The notes below the pieces were generated by a model, which saw only the letters and a program-made list of their open reading frames with translations, was not told the DNA's origin and ran no database searches. Made by a program: the position numbers and the translations under genes. DNA of 64,000 nt from Vibrio sp. UCD-FRSSP16_30 (GTDB lineage: Bacteria; Pseudomonadota; Gammaproteobacteria; Enterobacterales; Vibrionaceae), in the NCBI RefSeq assembly GCF_001676025.1, contig NZ_LZFW01000024.1, positions 124,001-188,000 on the forward strand, given 5' to 3'. Positions 17,461 through 26,458 of the stretch are shown here, piece by piece (positions within the stretch are counted from its first letter, which is position 1; each line of letters starts with the position of its first letter).

Positions 17461-18123
17461 CTATTCTTGCAGTAAGATACTTTCAATTATCGGTACAGTG
17501 ACTTCCTCAAGGGAGCTGAATGCTTTATCTGCGATAGACCACTGTGGAAGTTCAATCAGTCCTTTCTCTGGTACCACAATCGTCTTCATTCTGGCCGCTT
17601 TAGCCGCCAGCAATCCGGTTAATGAATCTTCAAATGCTAAACATTCTGTTGGGCAGACGCCTAATGCGTTAGCGGTGTTGAGATACACTTCAGGGTGAGG
17701 CTTACCATAAGCAAGATCTTGCGCTGACAACACTTCATCGAAAGTCTGTTCAAGTTCAAGTGCTTGTATGGTTGCGACAATCAAATTCATTGGCGATGAA
17801 GAAGCAACCGCCAGTTTCACATTCCGTGTTTTAAGCTGTTTGAGCAATGACTTTAGGCCGGGCATTTCAGGCTTATGTTGCTTAATTAATGCAATGACAC
17901 GGTTGCAAATCTCAAGACAAACTTCATCTTGAGTTGGTCCTTGCCAAGGGAACTTTTTATAATAAATCTCAACAATATTGTCGATTCTTACGCCTGTGGT
18001 GGCAATGCAATCTTCAAGAGTAATGGTTACGCCGTATTTAGGCAGCACATCGAGCTGAGCTTGGCGCCAGTAAGGCTCTGAATTGACCATCAGGCCATCC
18101 ATGTCAAAAATTATCGCTTTCAA
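17461..18123 (-). CDS. hxpB: HAD-superfamily sugar-phosphate phosphatase (HxpB-like)
   Basis: This 220-residue protein belongs to the haloacid dehalogenase superfamily. Motif I is DMDGLMVNSE (nucleophile D7, acid/base D9), motif II is in VASSSP, motif III is GKPHP (Lys), and motif IV is FEDSLTGLLAA. The helical cap lies at about residues 16-85. It is colinear with E. coli YniC/HxpB, which removes phosphate from 2-deoxyglucose-6-phosphate, mannitol-1-phosphate and related hexitol phosphates. The exact substrate here is inferred. It is convergent with ldhA and has no operon partner. Confidence 0.85.
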   Translation of the reverse strand: MKAIIFDMDGLMVNSEPYWRQAQLDVLPKYGVTITLEDCIATTGVRIDNIVEIYYKKFPWQGPTQDEVCLEICNRVIALIKQHKPEMPGLKSLLKQLKTRNVKLAVASSSPMNLIVATIQALELEQTFDEVLSAQDLAYGKPHPEVYLNTANALGVCPTECLAFEDSLTGLLAAKAARMKTIVVPEKGLIELPQWSIADKAFSSLEEVTVPIIESILLQE

Positions 18124-18411
18124 TGTCAGTATTCTCTTTTGGTTATCTCTATTGGTTATCGATCAAAGCCGTATGCACGAAGCAATATCATAACCCTTAA
18201 TTGTGGATAGCAATAGGTTAAGGCAGATAGGGGGAAATTAAAGGCGTTTTGCACTCAAACTCACAAAAACCATGAAGATTCTAATCAATATCATGACTGC
18301 CGATTTCAGATAATAACTGCGAGGTGCATCTAAAACTTGCTGACTTCTAATCTCATATTGTTTCTGCCTGCTCATAATGTGAGAGATAAGGAAACACTAG
18401 AAGGGGGCAAC

Positions 18412-19257
18412 ATGTCAAAGAGACATTCTCTATCGTTAACGGTGATGACAGCGCTATTCATGCCTTATGATTCGCTGCACGCTCAAGAGGTCATGTTGGC
18501 GAAGACCTATCAAGGGCAACCATTAACCGCCACTTATTGGGTGAGTGAAAAACTTGATGGTATTCGAGCTATTTGGGATGGCAAAGCGCTTAAAACTCGA
18601 AATGGTTCAGTCATTCATGCGCCACAATCATTTATTGATCAGCTTCCGTCATTTTCAGTTGAGGGCGAGTTATGGGCTGGACGAGGGCAATTTGGCTATG
18701 TTCAGCAAACGGTGTTAGACGCTAAAGCTAATCAAGAGGCTTGGTCTAAGGTTGCTTTTATTATGTTTGATCGCATTGATCTCTTGTCGCCATATCACAT
18801 GCGTCATGACGATCTACAACAATGGAAGCTAAATCAGGGAAGTGCTTTTAAGCAAGTTAGCGTGATACAACAAACTCCGTTTGCTTCTTATGTAAAATTA
18901 AACAGGCAACTGCATAAGGTGGTGAAGCTAGGAGGTGAGGGTTTAATGGTGCGAAATGCCAGCGCGGTTTATATTGCAGGACGTAGTGACTCTTTGTATA
19001 AGATCAAAACTCACCAAGATGCAGAAGCACGAGTTATTGGTTATACACAAGGCAAAGGTAAGTATCAGGCATTGGTAGGGGCTTTGTTAGTGGAATCTGC
19101 CAATGGTTTTCGTTTTTCCATCGGCAGCGGATTAAGTGATGAGCTCAGGAGAAACCCACCTAAAATAGGCACTAATATCACTTATCGCTATAACGATACA
19201 ACCGACAACGGAATTCCAAAATTTGCCCGCTTTGTTAGAGTGCGGGCAGATTTTTGA
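18412..19257 (+). CDS. Periplasmic ATP-dependent DNA ligase (LigE-type)
   Basis: This 281-residue protein is counted from the ATG at 18412, which has an AAGGGGGC ribosome binding site; the open frame extends upstream but without initiation signals. A signal peptide (MSKRHSLSLTVMTALF, cleavage near HAQ) precedes the adenylation domain. Motif I is EKLDGIRA, with nucleophile K47, followed by motif III-like AFIMFDRIDL, motif IV GEGLMVRN and motif V YKIKTH. A short OB fold follows (VGALLVES, FSIGSGLSDELR). Small exported ATP ligases occur in Vibrio, Neisseria, Haemophilus and others, and are thought to seal nicks in DNA in the periplasm, perhaps linked to competence or extracellular DNA. Confidence 0.88.
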   Translation: MSKRHSLSLTVMTALFMPYDSLHAQEVMLAKTYQGQPLTATYWVSEKLDGIRAIWDGKALKTRNGSVIHAPQSFIDQLPSFSVEGELWAGRGQFGYVQQTVLDAKANQEAWSKVAFIMFDRIDLLSPYHMRHDDLQQWKLNQGSAFKQVSVIQQTPFASYVKLNRQLHKVVKLGGEGLMVRNASAVYIAGRSDSLYKIKTHQDAEARVIGYTQGKGKYQALVGALLVESANGFRFSIGSGLSDELRRNPPKIGTNITYRYNDTTDNGIPKFARFVRVRADF

Positions 19258-19296
19258 TGTCTATTTTTGAACGCTATACGTGATGCCTATGTTGGC

Positions 19297-20736
19297 CTAT
19301 TGAGCGGCAAAATTTAATTGCACTTCTTTAGGCTGACGGTGCATCCATTTAATGCGAAGGGCCAGAAGAACCGCGGCGGTGCTAAGACCGACAATGAAAC
19401 CATACCAATAGCCGTGCGCGCCCATTGGTTCACCGACTAGGTTGGTTGAGCCAAGCACATAACCTAACGGTAGGCCGACCACCCAATAGGCAAAAAAGGT
19501 ACGAATGAAGATGGATTTCATGTCTTTGTAACCACGCAGTGCGCCTGCTGCAACTACTTGTACCGTGTCACTAAATTGATAAATTGCCGCCAGTAACAAT
19601 AGCTGTATGGAAATCGAGGTCACGGCTCTATTGTCGGTATAAAGATCGGCAATATTCTCTCTAAATAATACCGTCAGAACTGCGGTGATAGCGGCCAATG
19701 CTAGGCCAACTAAAATGGCAACATGAGTGGCAATTCTCGCGCCTTCAACGTCATCTTCACCTAATTTATGTCCAATACGAATGCTTACCGCGCCGCCAAT
19801 ACTCATTGGGATCATAAACACCATCCCCGAAACGTTAATCGCAATTTGATGCGCCGCCACCACAATAGGGCCAAGCGGAGAAATTAACAGGGCAACAACT
19901 GCAAATAAGGTCACTTCAAAGAAGATGGCTAAGGCCACCGGTAAACCTAATTTGAATAAGCGATACTGCGCTTTAAGATTGGGTTTATTCCAAGCATCAA
20001 ACAGCCCGATTTTAGACAGTCTTTTTGAGGTAATGGTATAAGTGAGTAGCATGGCGAACATTAGCCAATAGACAATCGTAGTTGCCACGCCACAGCCAAT
20101 GCCGCCTAACTCGGGAATGCCTAACTTGCCATACACAAAGATATAGTTGAGAGGGATGTTGATTAACAGCCCGGCAAAGCCGATGAACATGGCCGGTTTT
20201 GTTAAAGACATACCGTCTGTGAAACTGCGCAAGGTTTGAAAAAATAAAAATGCGGGCACTGCGGGTAACATGGCGTACATGTAACCGGTGGTAATGTCTG
20301 CCATGGTGGCATCGACATCCATTAGCGTGAGGATATTACTGGTTTGCAGTAGGACAATGGCAATAGGAAAGCCAATTAAAACCGCTAAATACGCACCTTG
20401 CTGAATTTCGTTGGCTATTTTGTGCTGGTGGCCTCGGCCGTTAAGTTGAGCAACGATAGGGATTAATGCCATCAATACGCCAATGCCAAACAAGATTGAC
20501 GGTAACCAGATGCTAGAAGCGATGGCAACGGCTGCCATATCGGTAGCACTCACGCCACCTGCCATAATCGTATCCACAACGCCCATGCCCGTTTGGGCTA
20601 TAGAAGCAATAAGAATGGGGGTCGCCAGTTTTATTAGACTCTTAGCTTCTTTTTGGTAACGGTGCACTACATTGCTCTCACTATGGTTTTTGCGTGAATA
20701 TATGGTTTTGGCGTGAATAGTAATACCAAATGCCAA
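19297..20736 (-). CDS. norM: MATE-family Na+-coupled multidrug efflux pump NorM
   Basis: This 479-residue inner membrane protein has about 12 TM helices. It matches Vibrio NorM: VHRYQKEAKSLIKLATP, then AQTGMGVVDTIMAGGVS, then GVATTIVYW, with the second repeat FFEVTLFAVVALLISPLG and QVVAAGALRGYKD. NorM exports fluoroquinolones and cationic compounds using Na+. The start is uncertain. The first ATG (20736) adds ~23 residues before the conserved VHRYQKE; a GTG at 20667 would give the usual length. It is divergent from ribE, the same arrangement as mdtK and ribC in E. coli. Confidence 0.94.
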   Translation of the reverse strand: MAFGITIHAKTIYSRKNHSESNVVHRYQKEAKSLIKLATPILIASIAQTGMGVVDTIMAGGVSATDMAAVAIASSIWLPSILFGIGVLMALIPIVAQLNGRGHQHKIANEIQQGAYLAVLIGFPIAIVLLQTSNILTLMDVDATMADITTGYMYAMLPAVPAFLFFQTLRSFTDGMSLTKPAMFIGFAGLLINIPLNYIFVYGKLGIPELGGIGCGVATTIVYWLMFAMLLTYTITSKRLSKIGLFDAWNKPNLKAQYRLFKLGLPVALAIFFEVTLFAVVALLISPLGPIVVAAHQIAINVSGMVFMIPMSIGGAVSIRIGHKLGEDDVEGARIATHVAILVGLALAAITAVLTVLFRENIADLYTDNRAVTSISIQLLLLAAIYQFSDTVQVVAAGALRGYKDMKSIFIRTFFAYWVVGLPLGYVLGSTNLVGEPMGAHGYWYGFIVGLSTAAVLLALRIKWMHRQPKEVQLNFAAQ

Positions 20737-20846
20737 GTGGTGCTATATTTTTGTGATGCTTGTTTCTGTGATACTCGTCGCTATATCTTAAAGTACTGAT
20801 CTCCATGGTATACTCACGGCAATATCAACACTATCGAGGGATAATT

Positions 20847-21458
20847 ATGTTTACTGGGATTGTTCAAGCAACGGCGAAAATCGTATCCATTACAGCAAAA
20901 CAAGATTTTCAAACTCATGTTCTTGAATTGCCAGAGCAACTGAGCCACAACATCAATATAGGGGCCTCGATTGCGCATAATGGTTGCTGTTTGACCGTGA
21001 CAAAGATTGAAGGTCTACAGGTTCAATTTGATCTTATGAAAGCGACCTTAGATCTGACTAACTTGGGTGAGCTAGAAGTTGGGGATGCAGTCAATGTGGA
21101 GCGAGCGGCGCGATTTGGTGATGAAATTGGTGGGCACAATATGTCCGGTCATATCTCTGGCACGGTGGTGATCACTAAAATTGAACGCACAGCAAACAAT
21201 CAAAGCATTTGGTTTGAAGCTGACGAAAACAGCATGCGCTACATATTGAAAAAAGGCTATATCGGCTTAGATGGTTGCTCACTGACGATTGCTGAAGTTA
21301 AAGACAATCAATTTAGCGTAAACTTAATTCCAGAAACATTAACTCGAACCTTGTTTGGTCAGCGACAAATTGGAGATCGAGTCAACCTTGAAGTTGATCC
21401 TCAAACTCAAGCCATCGTTGATACCGTTGAGCGCGTGTTAGCAACTAAAGCTCTTTAA
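20847..21458 (+). CDS. ribE: Riboflavin synthase, alpha subunit
   Basis: This enzyme (203 residues from the ATG at 20847, MFTGIVQATA) dismutates two 6,7-dimethyl-8-ribityllumazine molecules to riboflavin and 5-amino-6-ribitylaminouracil. The two lumazine-binding repeats are visible: NIGASIAHNGCCLTV in the first half and YIGLDGCSLTIAEV in the second, plus GHNMSGHISGT. The earlier in-frame ATG at 20805 would add 14 residues that are not family-like, so 20847 is chosen. It is divergent from norM. No FMN riboswitch is apparent in the short intergenic region. Confidence 0.95.
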   Translation: MFTGIVQATAKIVSITAKQDFQTHVLELPEQLSHNINIGASIAHNGCCLTVTKIEGLQVQFDLMKATLDLTNLGELEVGDAVNVERAARFGDEIGGHNMSGHISGTVVITKIERTANNQSIWFEADENSMRYILKKGYIGLDGCSLTIAEVKDNQFSVNLIPETLTRTLFGQRQIGDRVNLEVDPQTQAIVDTVERVLATKAL

Positions 21459-21481
21459 ATACCGTGCTAAATAGCCGTTCT

Positions 21482-21685
21482 TTAAAATATTTGCTCATCA
21501 TCAGCGTCAATGGTTAGGTCCACTTTATCTCTTACTTCATCAAGTTGTACGCTGAGATGGATAGGGTGGCAACAGGCAGGGCAATCATCATAAAAATCTT
21601 GGTTGCCTTGTGTGGTATCAATTGGAACCTGAATATGCCCACCGCAGTGTGGACAAGATATGGGTCTTTCTGCGTAATTTTTCAT
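21482..21685 (-). CDS. CPXCG-motif cysteine-rich protein
   Basis: This 67-residue protein starts at the ATG at 21685 (MKNYAERPI), which has an AGGAG ribosome binding site; the frame extends 6 codons further without support. It has two zinc-ribbon-like knuckles: CPHCGGHI near residues 11-18 and CPACCHPI near 36-43. The tail is acidic. It belongs to the CPXCG family of small cysteine-rich proteins found in gammaproteobacteria; function unknown, zinc binding presumed. It is convergent with ribE, and the fructosamine kinase-like gene lies upstream on the same strand. Confidence 0.8.
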   Translation of the reverse strand: MKNYAERPISCPHCGGHIQVPIDTTQGNQDFYDDCPACCHPIHLSVQLDEVRDKVDLTIDADDEQIF

Positions 21686-21747
21686 CTTAATTACTCCTAA
21701 CACGGGTGTTTAGTTGCACTTGTGATTAGTTCACTGGTGATTAGTTG

Positions 21748-22620
21748 CTACGCCGTTTGTTTGAGTAGTTCGTCTATCCGTTGTTGAGTCTCGTTTATGT
21801 AGTGCCCTGCAAATAAGTTGCAGTGATTTAATATGTGATAAAGATTGTAGAGGGGTTTGCGCTCCTCATAGCCATCAGGTAGAGGCCTAATACTGTTGTA
21901 TCCTTGATAGAAGGCATCAGGAAAACCGCCAAAAAGCTCGCTCATGGCGATGTCACATTCTCTGTCTCCCCAATAACATGCGGGATCGTAACAAATTGGA
22001 CCAAAAGGTGCTTCGGCGCAGTTGCCGTACCATAAATCGCCGTGAAGCAAAGCTGGCTTTGGATGATGATTGGATAACACTGAAATAACACTGGCAATGA
22101 TCTCTTCGTGATCGCCAAAGTTAATGCCTTTTTCTTTTAATAGCTGCAATTGCCAGCCGATTCTCTGCTCGGCGAAGAAGTTGGCCCATTTCTTTTGCCA
22201 GCGGTTAGGTTGCAGGGTTGTGCCTATGTAATTGTCTTGATCAAACCCATACTCTTGCTGATCCCCCCACGAATGTAGCCGAGCCAAATCTGTGCCAAAT
22301 TGAAAACAGGCTTCATGATTTGATAGTGGGTGAGTAGGAAGGTAATTCAGGATTAAAAACGAAGCGTCTTTGCTCGAACCAAAGTGCACTATCTCCGGTA
22401 CAGAGACAGTGTTGGTCGATTTTAACTGAGTGAGGTTGTCGATTTCTGCGGTAAAGTTATTTAGGAAAGCGCGGTTATTTAGCTTTACAAAGTAGCGCTG
22501 TTCGCCGTCGCTAATCATATAACTTTCGTTAATACTGCCTGATGTGAGTCGAATTTTTTCTTCAATCTTAAACTCGAACATTAAAACATCAGAAAGTTGC
22601 TGTGTAATTGCCTGCCACAT
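21748..22620 (-). CDS. Fructosamine/ketosamine-3-kinase family protein
   Basis: This 290-residue protein starts at the ATG at 22620, 6 nt after a GAGGGGG ribosome binding site; the GTG at 22635 overlaps that site. It has the aminoglycoside phosphotransferase-like kinase fold: RYFVKLN (ATP-binding Lys), the catalytic loop LLHGDLWYGN, the metal-binding CYDPACYWGDRECDIAM and LFGGFPDAFYQGY. It resembles E. coli YniA and fructosamine-3-kinases, which phosphorylate protein-bound ketosamines and so help deglycation. The substrate is inferred by family. Neighbouring genes are unrelated. Confidence 0.87.
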   Translation of the reverse strand: MWQAITQQLSDVLMFEFKIEEKIRLTSGSINESYMISDGEQRYFVKLNNRAFLNNFTAEIDNLTQLKSTNTVSVPEIVHFGSSKDASFLILNYLPTHPLSNHEACFQFGTDLARLHSWGDQQEYGFDQDNYIGTTLQPNRWQKKWANFFAEQRIGWQLQLLKEKGINFGDHEEIIASVISVLSNHHPKPALLHGDLWYGNCAEAPFGPICYDPACYWGDRECDIAMSELFGGFPDAFYQGYNSIRPLPDGYEERKPLYNLYHILNHCNLFAGHYINETQQRIDELLKQTA

Positions 22621-22766
22621 ATAACGCCCCCTCACTTTATGCCTCTACTAGTTAGTTTAGGCTAAATCTAAAAAGGGGTGAGTTATAGTGTGAGATTACC
22701 TCGTTTGGATCAATATAAGCACTAAGGCGTTACTCTACGCACCTATATAGATCCATATTTATGCGT

Positions 22767-23276
22767 CTATTCTATGCGCCTGATTTGCCAAAATGCATCT
22801 GACCAATAAGGGGAGTCGATTCTTGAAATTATCACGCCTTTGGATGTGGATGCATGCATAAAACTATTATCGTCAATATAGATACCGACATGGCGAGTTC
22901 TAAAGCTGGTTTTGAAAAAGACTAAATCGCCAAAGCGTCTGTCTTTATAAGCAATCTCTCTTCCCACTTGGCTTTGTAATGCAGTGGTGCGGGGGATCTG
23001 ATGATGAAACAACTGGCTAAAGGCGGTTTGGGTAAATGCCGAGCAATCGATGCCATTTCTTGATGTTCCGCCGAGTCTAAATGGGGTGTGGTGCCAGGTT
23101 TTATAAAAGTGGAATAATTGGTCACTTTTTTTCGACGACACTTGGTTATCCAGTTGATGTGTAATGGTGTGCATGTTTACTTTAGCGCTAGGATCAGAAT
23201 CTGGACCTGATGCACAAGCGGTTAAAAAGAATAGGCAAACAATCGTGAGCAGCGAACGGGTGCTGGGATTCGGCAT
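22767..23276 (-). CDS. NlpC/P60 peptidoglycan endopeptidase lipoprotein
   Basis: This 169-residue protein has a lipobox LTAC, with C21 the lipidation site. The NlpC/P60 domain spans about residues 52-169: the catalytic Cys78 in GIDCSAF, His129 in RHVGIY and polar residue His141 in FMHAST. Such enzymes cut D-gamma-glutamyl-diaminopimelate bonds in peptidoglycan stems. The layout resembles E. coli NlpC or MepS. The ATG overlaps the stop codon of the upstream fatty acid hydroxylase-like gene by 1 nt (TAATG), so the two are co-translated. Confidence 0.9.
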   Translation of the reverse strand: MPNPSTRSLLTIVCLFFLTACASGPDSDPSAKVNMHTITHQLDNQVSSKKSDQLFHFYKTWHHTPFRLGGTSRNGIDCSAFTQTAFSQLFHHQIPRTTALQSQVGREIAYKDRRFGDLVFFKTSFRTRHVGIYIDDNSFMHASTSKGVIISRIDSPYWSDAFWQIRRIE

Positions 23277-24061
23277 TACTGATTCCTAAAGGGCTGAGTG
23301 AGCATTTTATCAATACGTTGCTCTTGTGGACGGCGAAATTGTGAGATTCCGATATGCATACTTTTATGACCCAACTTAGGTTGAGCTTGATAGCTGTTAA
23401 ATAGATGATCCCAAGTAGACAGAAAAAAACCATAGTTAGAGTCAGTCTCAGAGCGAATGGTTGAATGATGAACACGGTGCATATCTGGGGTAACAATAAT
23501 GCGCCGAATAAGCGCATCTATCTTACTTGGCAGACGAATATTACTGTGATTAAACATGGCGCTGGCATTCAACATGATCTCAAAGACAATAATAGCGATG
23601 ACGGGAATACCCAAACTGACGGTAACGGCTATTTTGATGACCATTGATAAACCGATTTCAATGGGATGAAAACGCGCACCGGTTGTCACATCAATATCTT
23701 GATCGGCGTGATGTACTTTATGCAAACGCCACAGCAGCGGCATGCTATGAAACAGACGATGTTGCCAGTATATCACGCAGTCTAATATCAGTACGCACGC
23801 AATGATGGCAATCAAGGGGGCAATCGCCAGTTGATTAAACAGCCCAATCTGTTGCTGGTGGGCCCACATAGCCGCCTCTATCGCAAGCAGTGGCATGGTT
23901 AGATAAATAAGCAGTGAGTTTAGCCCTGTTAGGCCTAAGTTATTTGCCCAGCGCACAGGCTTAGATTGTGACAGTTTACGCCTAGGTTTGAAATATTCCG
24001 CTAATGCACATGTTAATAGCACAGTGACAAAAATACTCATCCTTAATGATGCAATATCCAT
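23276..24061 (-). CDS. Sterol desaturase / fatty acid hydroxylase family protein
   Basis: This 261-residue inner membrane protein has about four TM helices. The di-iron histidine boxes are clear: HRLFH (HxxxH), HKVHH (HxxHH), FNHSN and HRVHH with HSTI. The family uses O2 to hydroxylate or desaturate lipids. In proteobacteria the physiological substrate is often unknown. It is the first gene of a two-gene unit with the NlpC/P60 lipoprotein, suggesting an envelope role, which is inference. Confidence 0.88.
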   Translation of the reverse strand: MDIASLRMSIFVTVLLTCALAEYFKPRRKLSQSKPVRWANNLGLTGLNSLLIYLTMPLLAIEAAMWAHQQQIGLFNQLAIAPLIAIIACVLILDCVIYWQHRLFHSMPLLWRLHKVHHADQDIDVTTGARFHPIEIGLSMVIKIAVTVSLGIPVIAIIVFEIMLNASAMFNHSNIRLPSKIDALIRRIIVTPDMHRVHHSTIRSETDSNYGFFLSTWDHLFNSYQAQPKLGHKSMHIGISQFRRPQEQRIDKMLTQPFRNQ

Positions 24062-24138
24062 TAATTATTTTCTCCTAGGTGATGACAAGCAATGCTTGCT
24101 TCATTACTCTTAGTTTCTTTTGCGAGGCAGGATAAGTA

Positions 24139-24858
24139 ATGCGTGTACATGCCGTTCACCAATTAGTGGAATATAGACTGAGTCAATCAACCAAGCCCTT
24201 TAGTGCTCGCGGATCTAAGGTTGATCGTTGCTCGTATTGTCGTATTGCGCAGCAGCACTGCATTTGCCCTTATCAATCTAAACCGCAGTCTGGGTTGGCA
24301 GTATTACTGATCTATTCTGAGAATGAAGTGTTAAAGCCCAGTAATACCGGACGTCTTATTGCTGACATCTGTGATGATGTTCATGCCTATCAATGGAGCA
24401 GGACAGAACCTACGCCGGAGATGTTGGCGCTGCTAAAAAACGAACAGTATCAGCCAATTCTAGTGTTCCCAGAAGATTATTTGTTTGATTCTAATGAAGT
24501 TATATCAAGAGACAATGAATTTTTAACTGCCAATAAGATCCCGCTGTTTATTTTTCTTGATGCAAGTTGGCGTGAAGCTCGTCGAATTTATCGAAAATCG
24601 GACTATTTGCACCATCTTCCGGTGATGTCTATTCAGCCAGAGAAGATATCGGAATACGTCATGAGAAAATCGGATCATGAGCAGCATCTTGCAACTTGTG
24701 AAGTGGCCGCATTGGTGTTTAGTGAATTTAATTTTGATGACGCAAGTACGCAACTTCAAGGGTGGTTTGAAGTATTTAAAGAGAGCTACATGCTCAGTAA
24801 AACTCGTGAGAAACGAGATTTTAGCCGTCCTGTGCTGACTCGTTATCTTTCAAAATGA
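24139..24858 (+). CDS. tapT: DTW-domain protein, probable tRNA acp3U47 transferase
   Basis: This 239-residue protein has a zinc-knuckle-like N-terminal cluster RCSYCRIAQQHCICP (Cys at about 31, 34, 41, 43). The DTW domain motif appears as FLDASWREARRIYRKS, where the family usually has D-x-T/S-W. The block ISEYVMRKSD and CEVAALV follow. It resembles E. coli YfiP (TapT), which transfers the 3-amino-3-carboxypropyl group from SAM to uridine 47 of tRNA. It is divergent from the hydroxylase gene and has no operon partner. Confidence 0.83.
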   Translation: MRVHAVHQLVEYRLSQSTKPFSARGSKVDRCSYCRIAQQHCICPYQSKPQSGLAVLLIYSENEVLKPSNTGRLIADICDDVHAYQWSRTEPTPEMLALLKNEQYQPILVFPEDYLFDSNEVISRDNEFLTANKIPLFIFLDASWREARRIYRKSDYLHHLPVMSIQPEKISEYVMRKSDHEQHLATCEVAALVFSEFNFDDASTQLQGWFEVFKESYMLSKTREKRDFSRPVLTRYLSK

Positions 24859-25024
24859 TTGTTCGCTTTCAAAATTAGACACTTAGCTCACACAGTTGAA
24901 CGCAGTTTGCTGTATTAAAATACACACAGTGCATTTTATGGCAGTCATCACGGTATGTAGGCTATAAGATCGAGATAATAAAAACTATTTTAAGGAATTT
25001 AAGTAGTTAGGAAGGAGATTGATG

Positions 25025-25933
25025 ATGTTTTACGGCTTTGATGTTGGCGGAACCAAAATAGAATTTGGGGCATTTGATGAAAGCTTACAGCGTATTGCCA
25101 CTGAGCGTGTGCCAACTCCGGGGGATGATTACCCAAAGCTTGTTGAAACATTAGCCTCACTTGTTGAAAAGTACGATGCGCAGTTTGGCGTACAAGGATT
25201 GATAGGCTTTGGTCTTCCTGGCATGGAAGATCCGAAAGACAATACCATCTTAACGGTGAATGTCCCTGCGGCTAAAGGGAAGCCTTTACGCGCCGATCTT
25301 GAGGCTCGCATCGGTCGTAGCGTCAAAATCGAAAACGATGCCAACTGTTTTGCGTTATCAGAAGCGTGGGATGATGAGTTAAAAGACGAAGACTCTGTTA
25401 TGGGCCTTATTCTAGGCACCGGATTTGGCGGCGGAATTATCCATAAAGGCAAGGTATTCTCTGGCTGTAATCATGTCGCAGGGGAAGTAGGCCATACACG
25501 TTTGCCTATCGATGCATGGTTTCACTTAGGTGACAATGCGCCGCTATTAGATTGTGGCTGTGGTAAAAAAGGTTGTCTGGATAGCTACTTATCAGGTCGC
25601 GGCTTTGAGTTGATTTACGCCCATTACTTTGGCGAAAGCAAAAAAGCGATCGATATTATTAGCGCTTATAACGACGGTGAGGAAAAAGCGCTGCAACACG
25701 TTGAGCGTTTCATGGAATTACTGGCGATTTGCTTTGCGAACATCTTCACTGCTTACGACCCACATGTAGTAACTTTAGGCGGTGGCTTGTCTAATTTTGA
25801 ACTGATTTATGAAGAAATGCCAAAGCGCATTCCTAAGTATCTATTATCAGTTGCTAGCTGTCCTAAAATTGTTAAAGCCAAACACGGTGATTCTGGTGGT
25901 GTCCGCGGCGCGGCGTTCTTAAATATTGCGTAA
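25025..25933 (+). CDS. nagK: N-acetyl-D-glucosamine kinase
   Basis: This 302-residue ROK-family kinase phosphorylates GlcNAc to GlcNAc-6-P, salvaging amino sugar from peptidoglycan or chitin. The start [15 protein letters not shown] (ATG at 25025) matches E. coli NagK and gives 7-8 nt spacing from the AAGGAGA ribosome binding site. TTG 25019 and ATG 25022 lie too close. ATP-binding motifs are VGGTK and LGTGFGGG. The ROK zinc motif [17 protein letters not shown] and the catalytic region ENDANCF and AGEVGH are present. It is monocistronic with a terminator at 25975-26012. Confidence 0.94.
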   Translation: MFYGFDVGGTKIEFGAFDESLQRIATERVPTPGDDYPKLVETLASLVEKYDAQFGVQGLIGFGLPGMEDPKDNTILTVNVPAAKGKPLRADLEARIGRSVKIENDANCFALSEAWDDELKDEDSVMGLILGTGFGGGIIHKGKVFSGCNHVAGEVGHTRLPIDAWFHLGDNAPLLDCGCGKKGCLDSYLSGRGFELIYAHYFGESKKAIDIISAYNDGEEKALQHVERFMELLAICFANIFTAYDPHVVTLGGGLSNFELIYEEMPKRIPKYLLSVASCPKIVKAKHGDSGGVRGAAFLNIA

Positions 25934-25974
25934 ATTGAATCTGATTAATCAGTAAAGAACACATCAGATAGAGA

Positions 25975-26012
25975 AAAGGCTAGAGCATACTTTTGCTTTA
26001 GCCTTTTTTTAT
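25975..26012 (+). terminator. nagK terminator
   Basis: The inverted repeat AAAGGCTAgAGCA / TGCTtTAGCCTTT is followed by seven T. Confidence 0.8.
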
Positions 26013-26019
26013 TCTTTAT

Positions 26020-26106
26020 GAATGTAGCTACGAATGCAGCAATTACGAATATAGCAATTGTGAATATAGTAATTGTGAATATAGTAATTGCGAATATAGT
26101 AATTAG
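26020..26106. repeat. 15-bp tandem repeat (VNTR)
   Basis: Five full and one partial copies of a unit close to GAATATAGTAATTGT stand in line (26032-26106 are exactly 5 x 15 bp). The last three copies are nearly identical. The array is non-coding and lies between the nagK terminator and the gene at 26459. Confidence 0.85.
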
Positions 26107-26458
26107 CTTGTCTTTTAGCAGAGCTATCAGTGTGCTTAAAACGGATCAAGATGATGACTTATCATTTTTAGAATAAGAAAGGTGATACTGCTTGAGTTGG
26201 CAGTCCTTAGCATTGTGAGAATAGAGGTTTTTGGCAGAGTAGATCGCATTGTGAGAGCAGATACAATTAGCGTTGTTTATATTGATTAAATGAATGGAAG
26301 TTGTTAATTACTTGCTCTTATTCATGCTGTAAATGTAATTTTCAGTGCTAATGTCAGCAAAATGTTCGCAAACATCTACAAATTTCTCTGTGACTTTGCT
26401 ATAAACACGCTTCAAATTTCCATGCCGTGTTAGACGCAGTGAATAGAGGAATCATTTA
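26107..26458. other. Intergenic region, no gene seen
   Basis: These 350 bp separate the tandem repeat from the gene at 26459. No open frame, hairpin terminator or RNA was recognised. The GAGGA ribosome binding site of the next gene lies at its right end. Confidence 0.4.

Noticed and set aside
26020-26106. Possible CRISPR array
   Set aside because: The unit is 15 bp with no spacers, so it is a simple tandem repeat.
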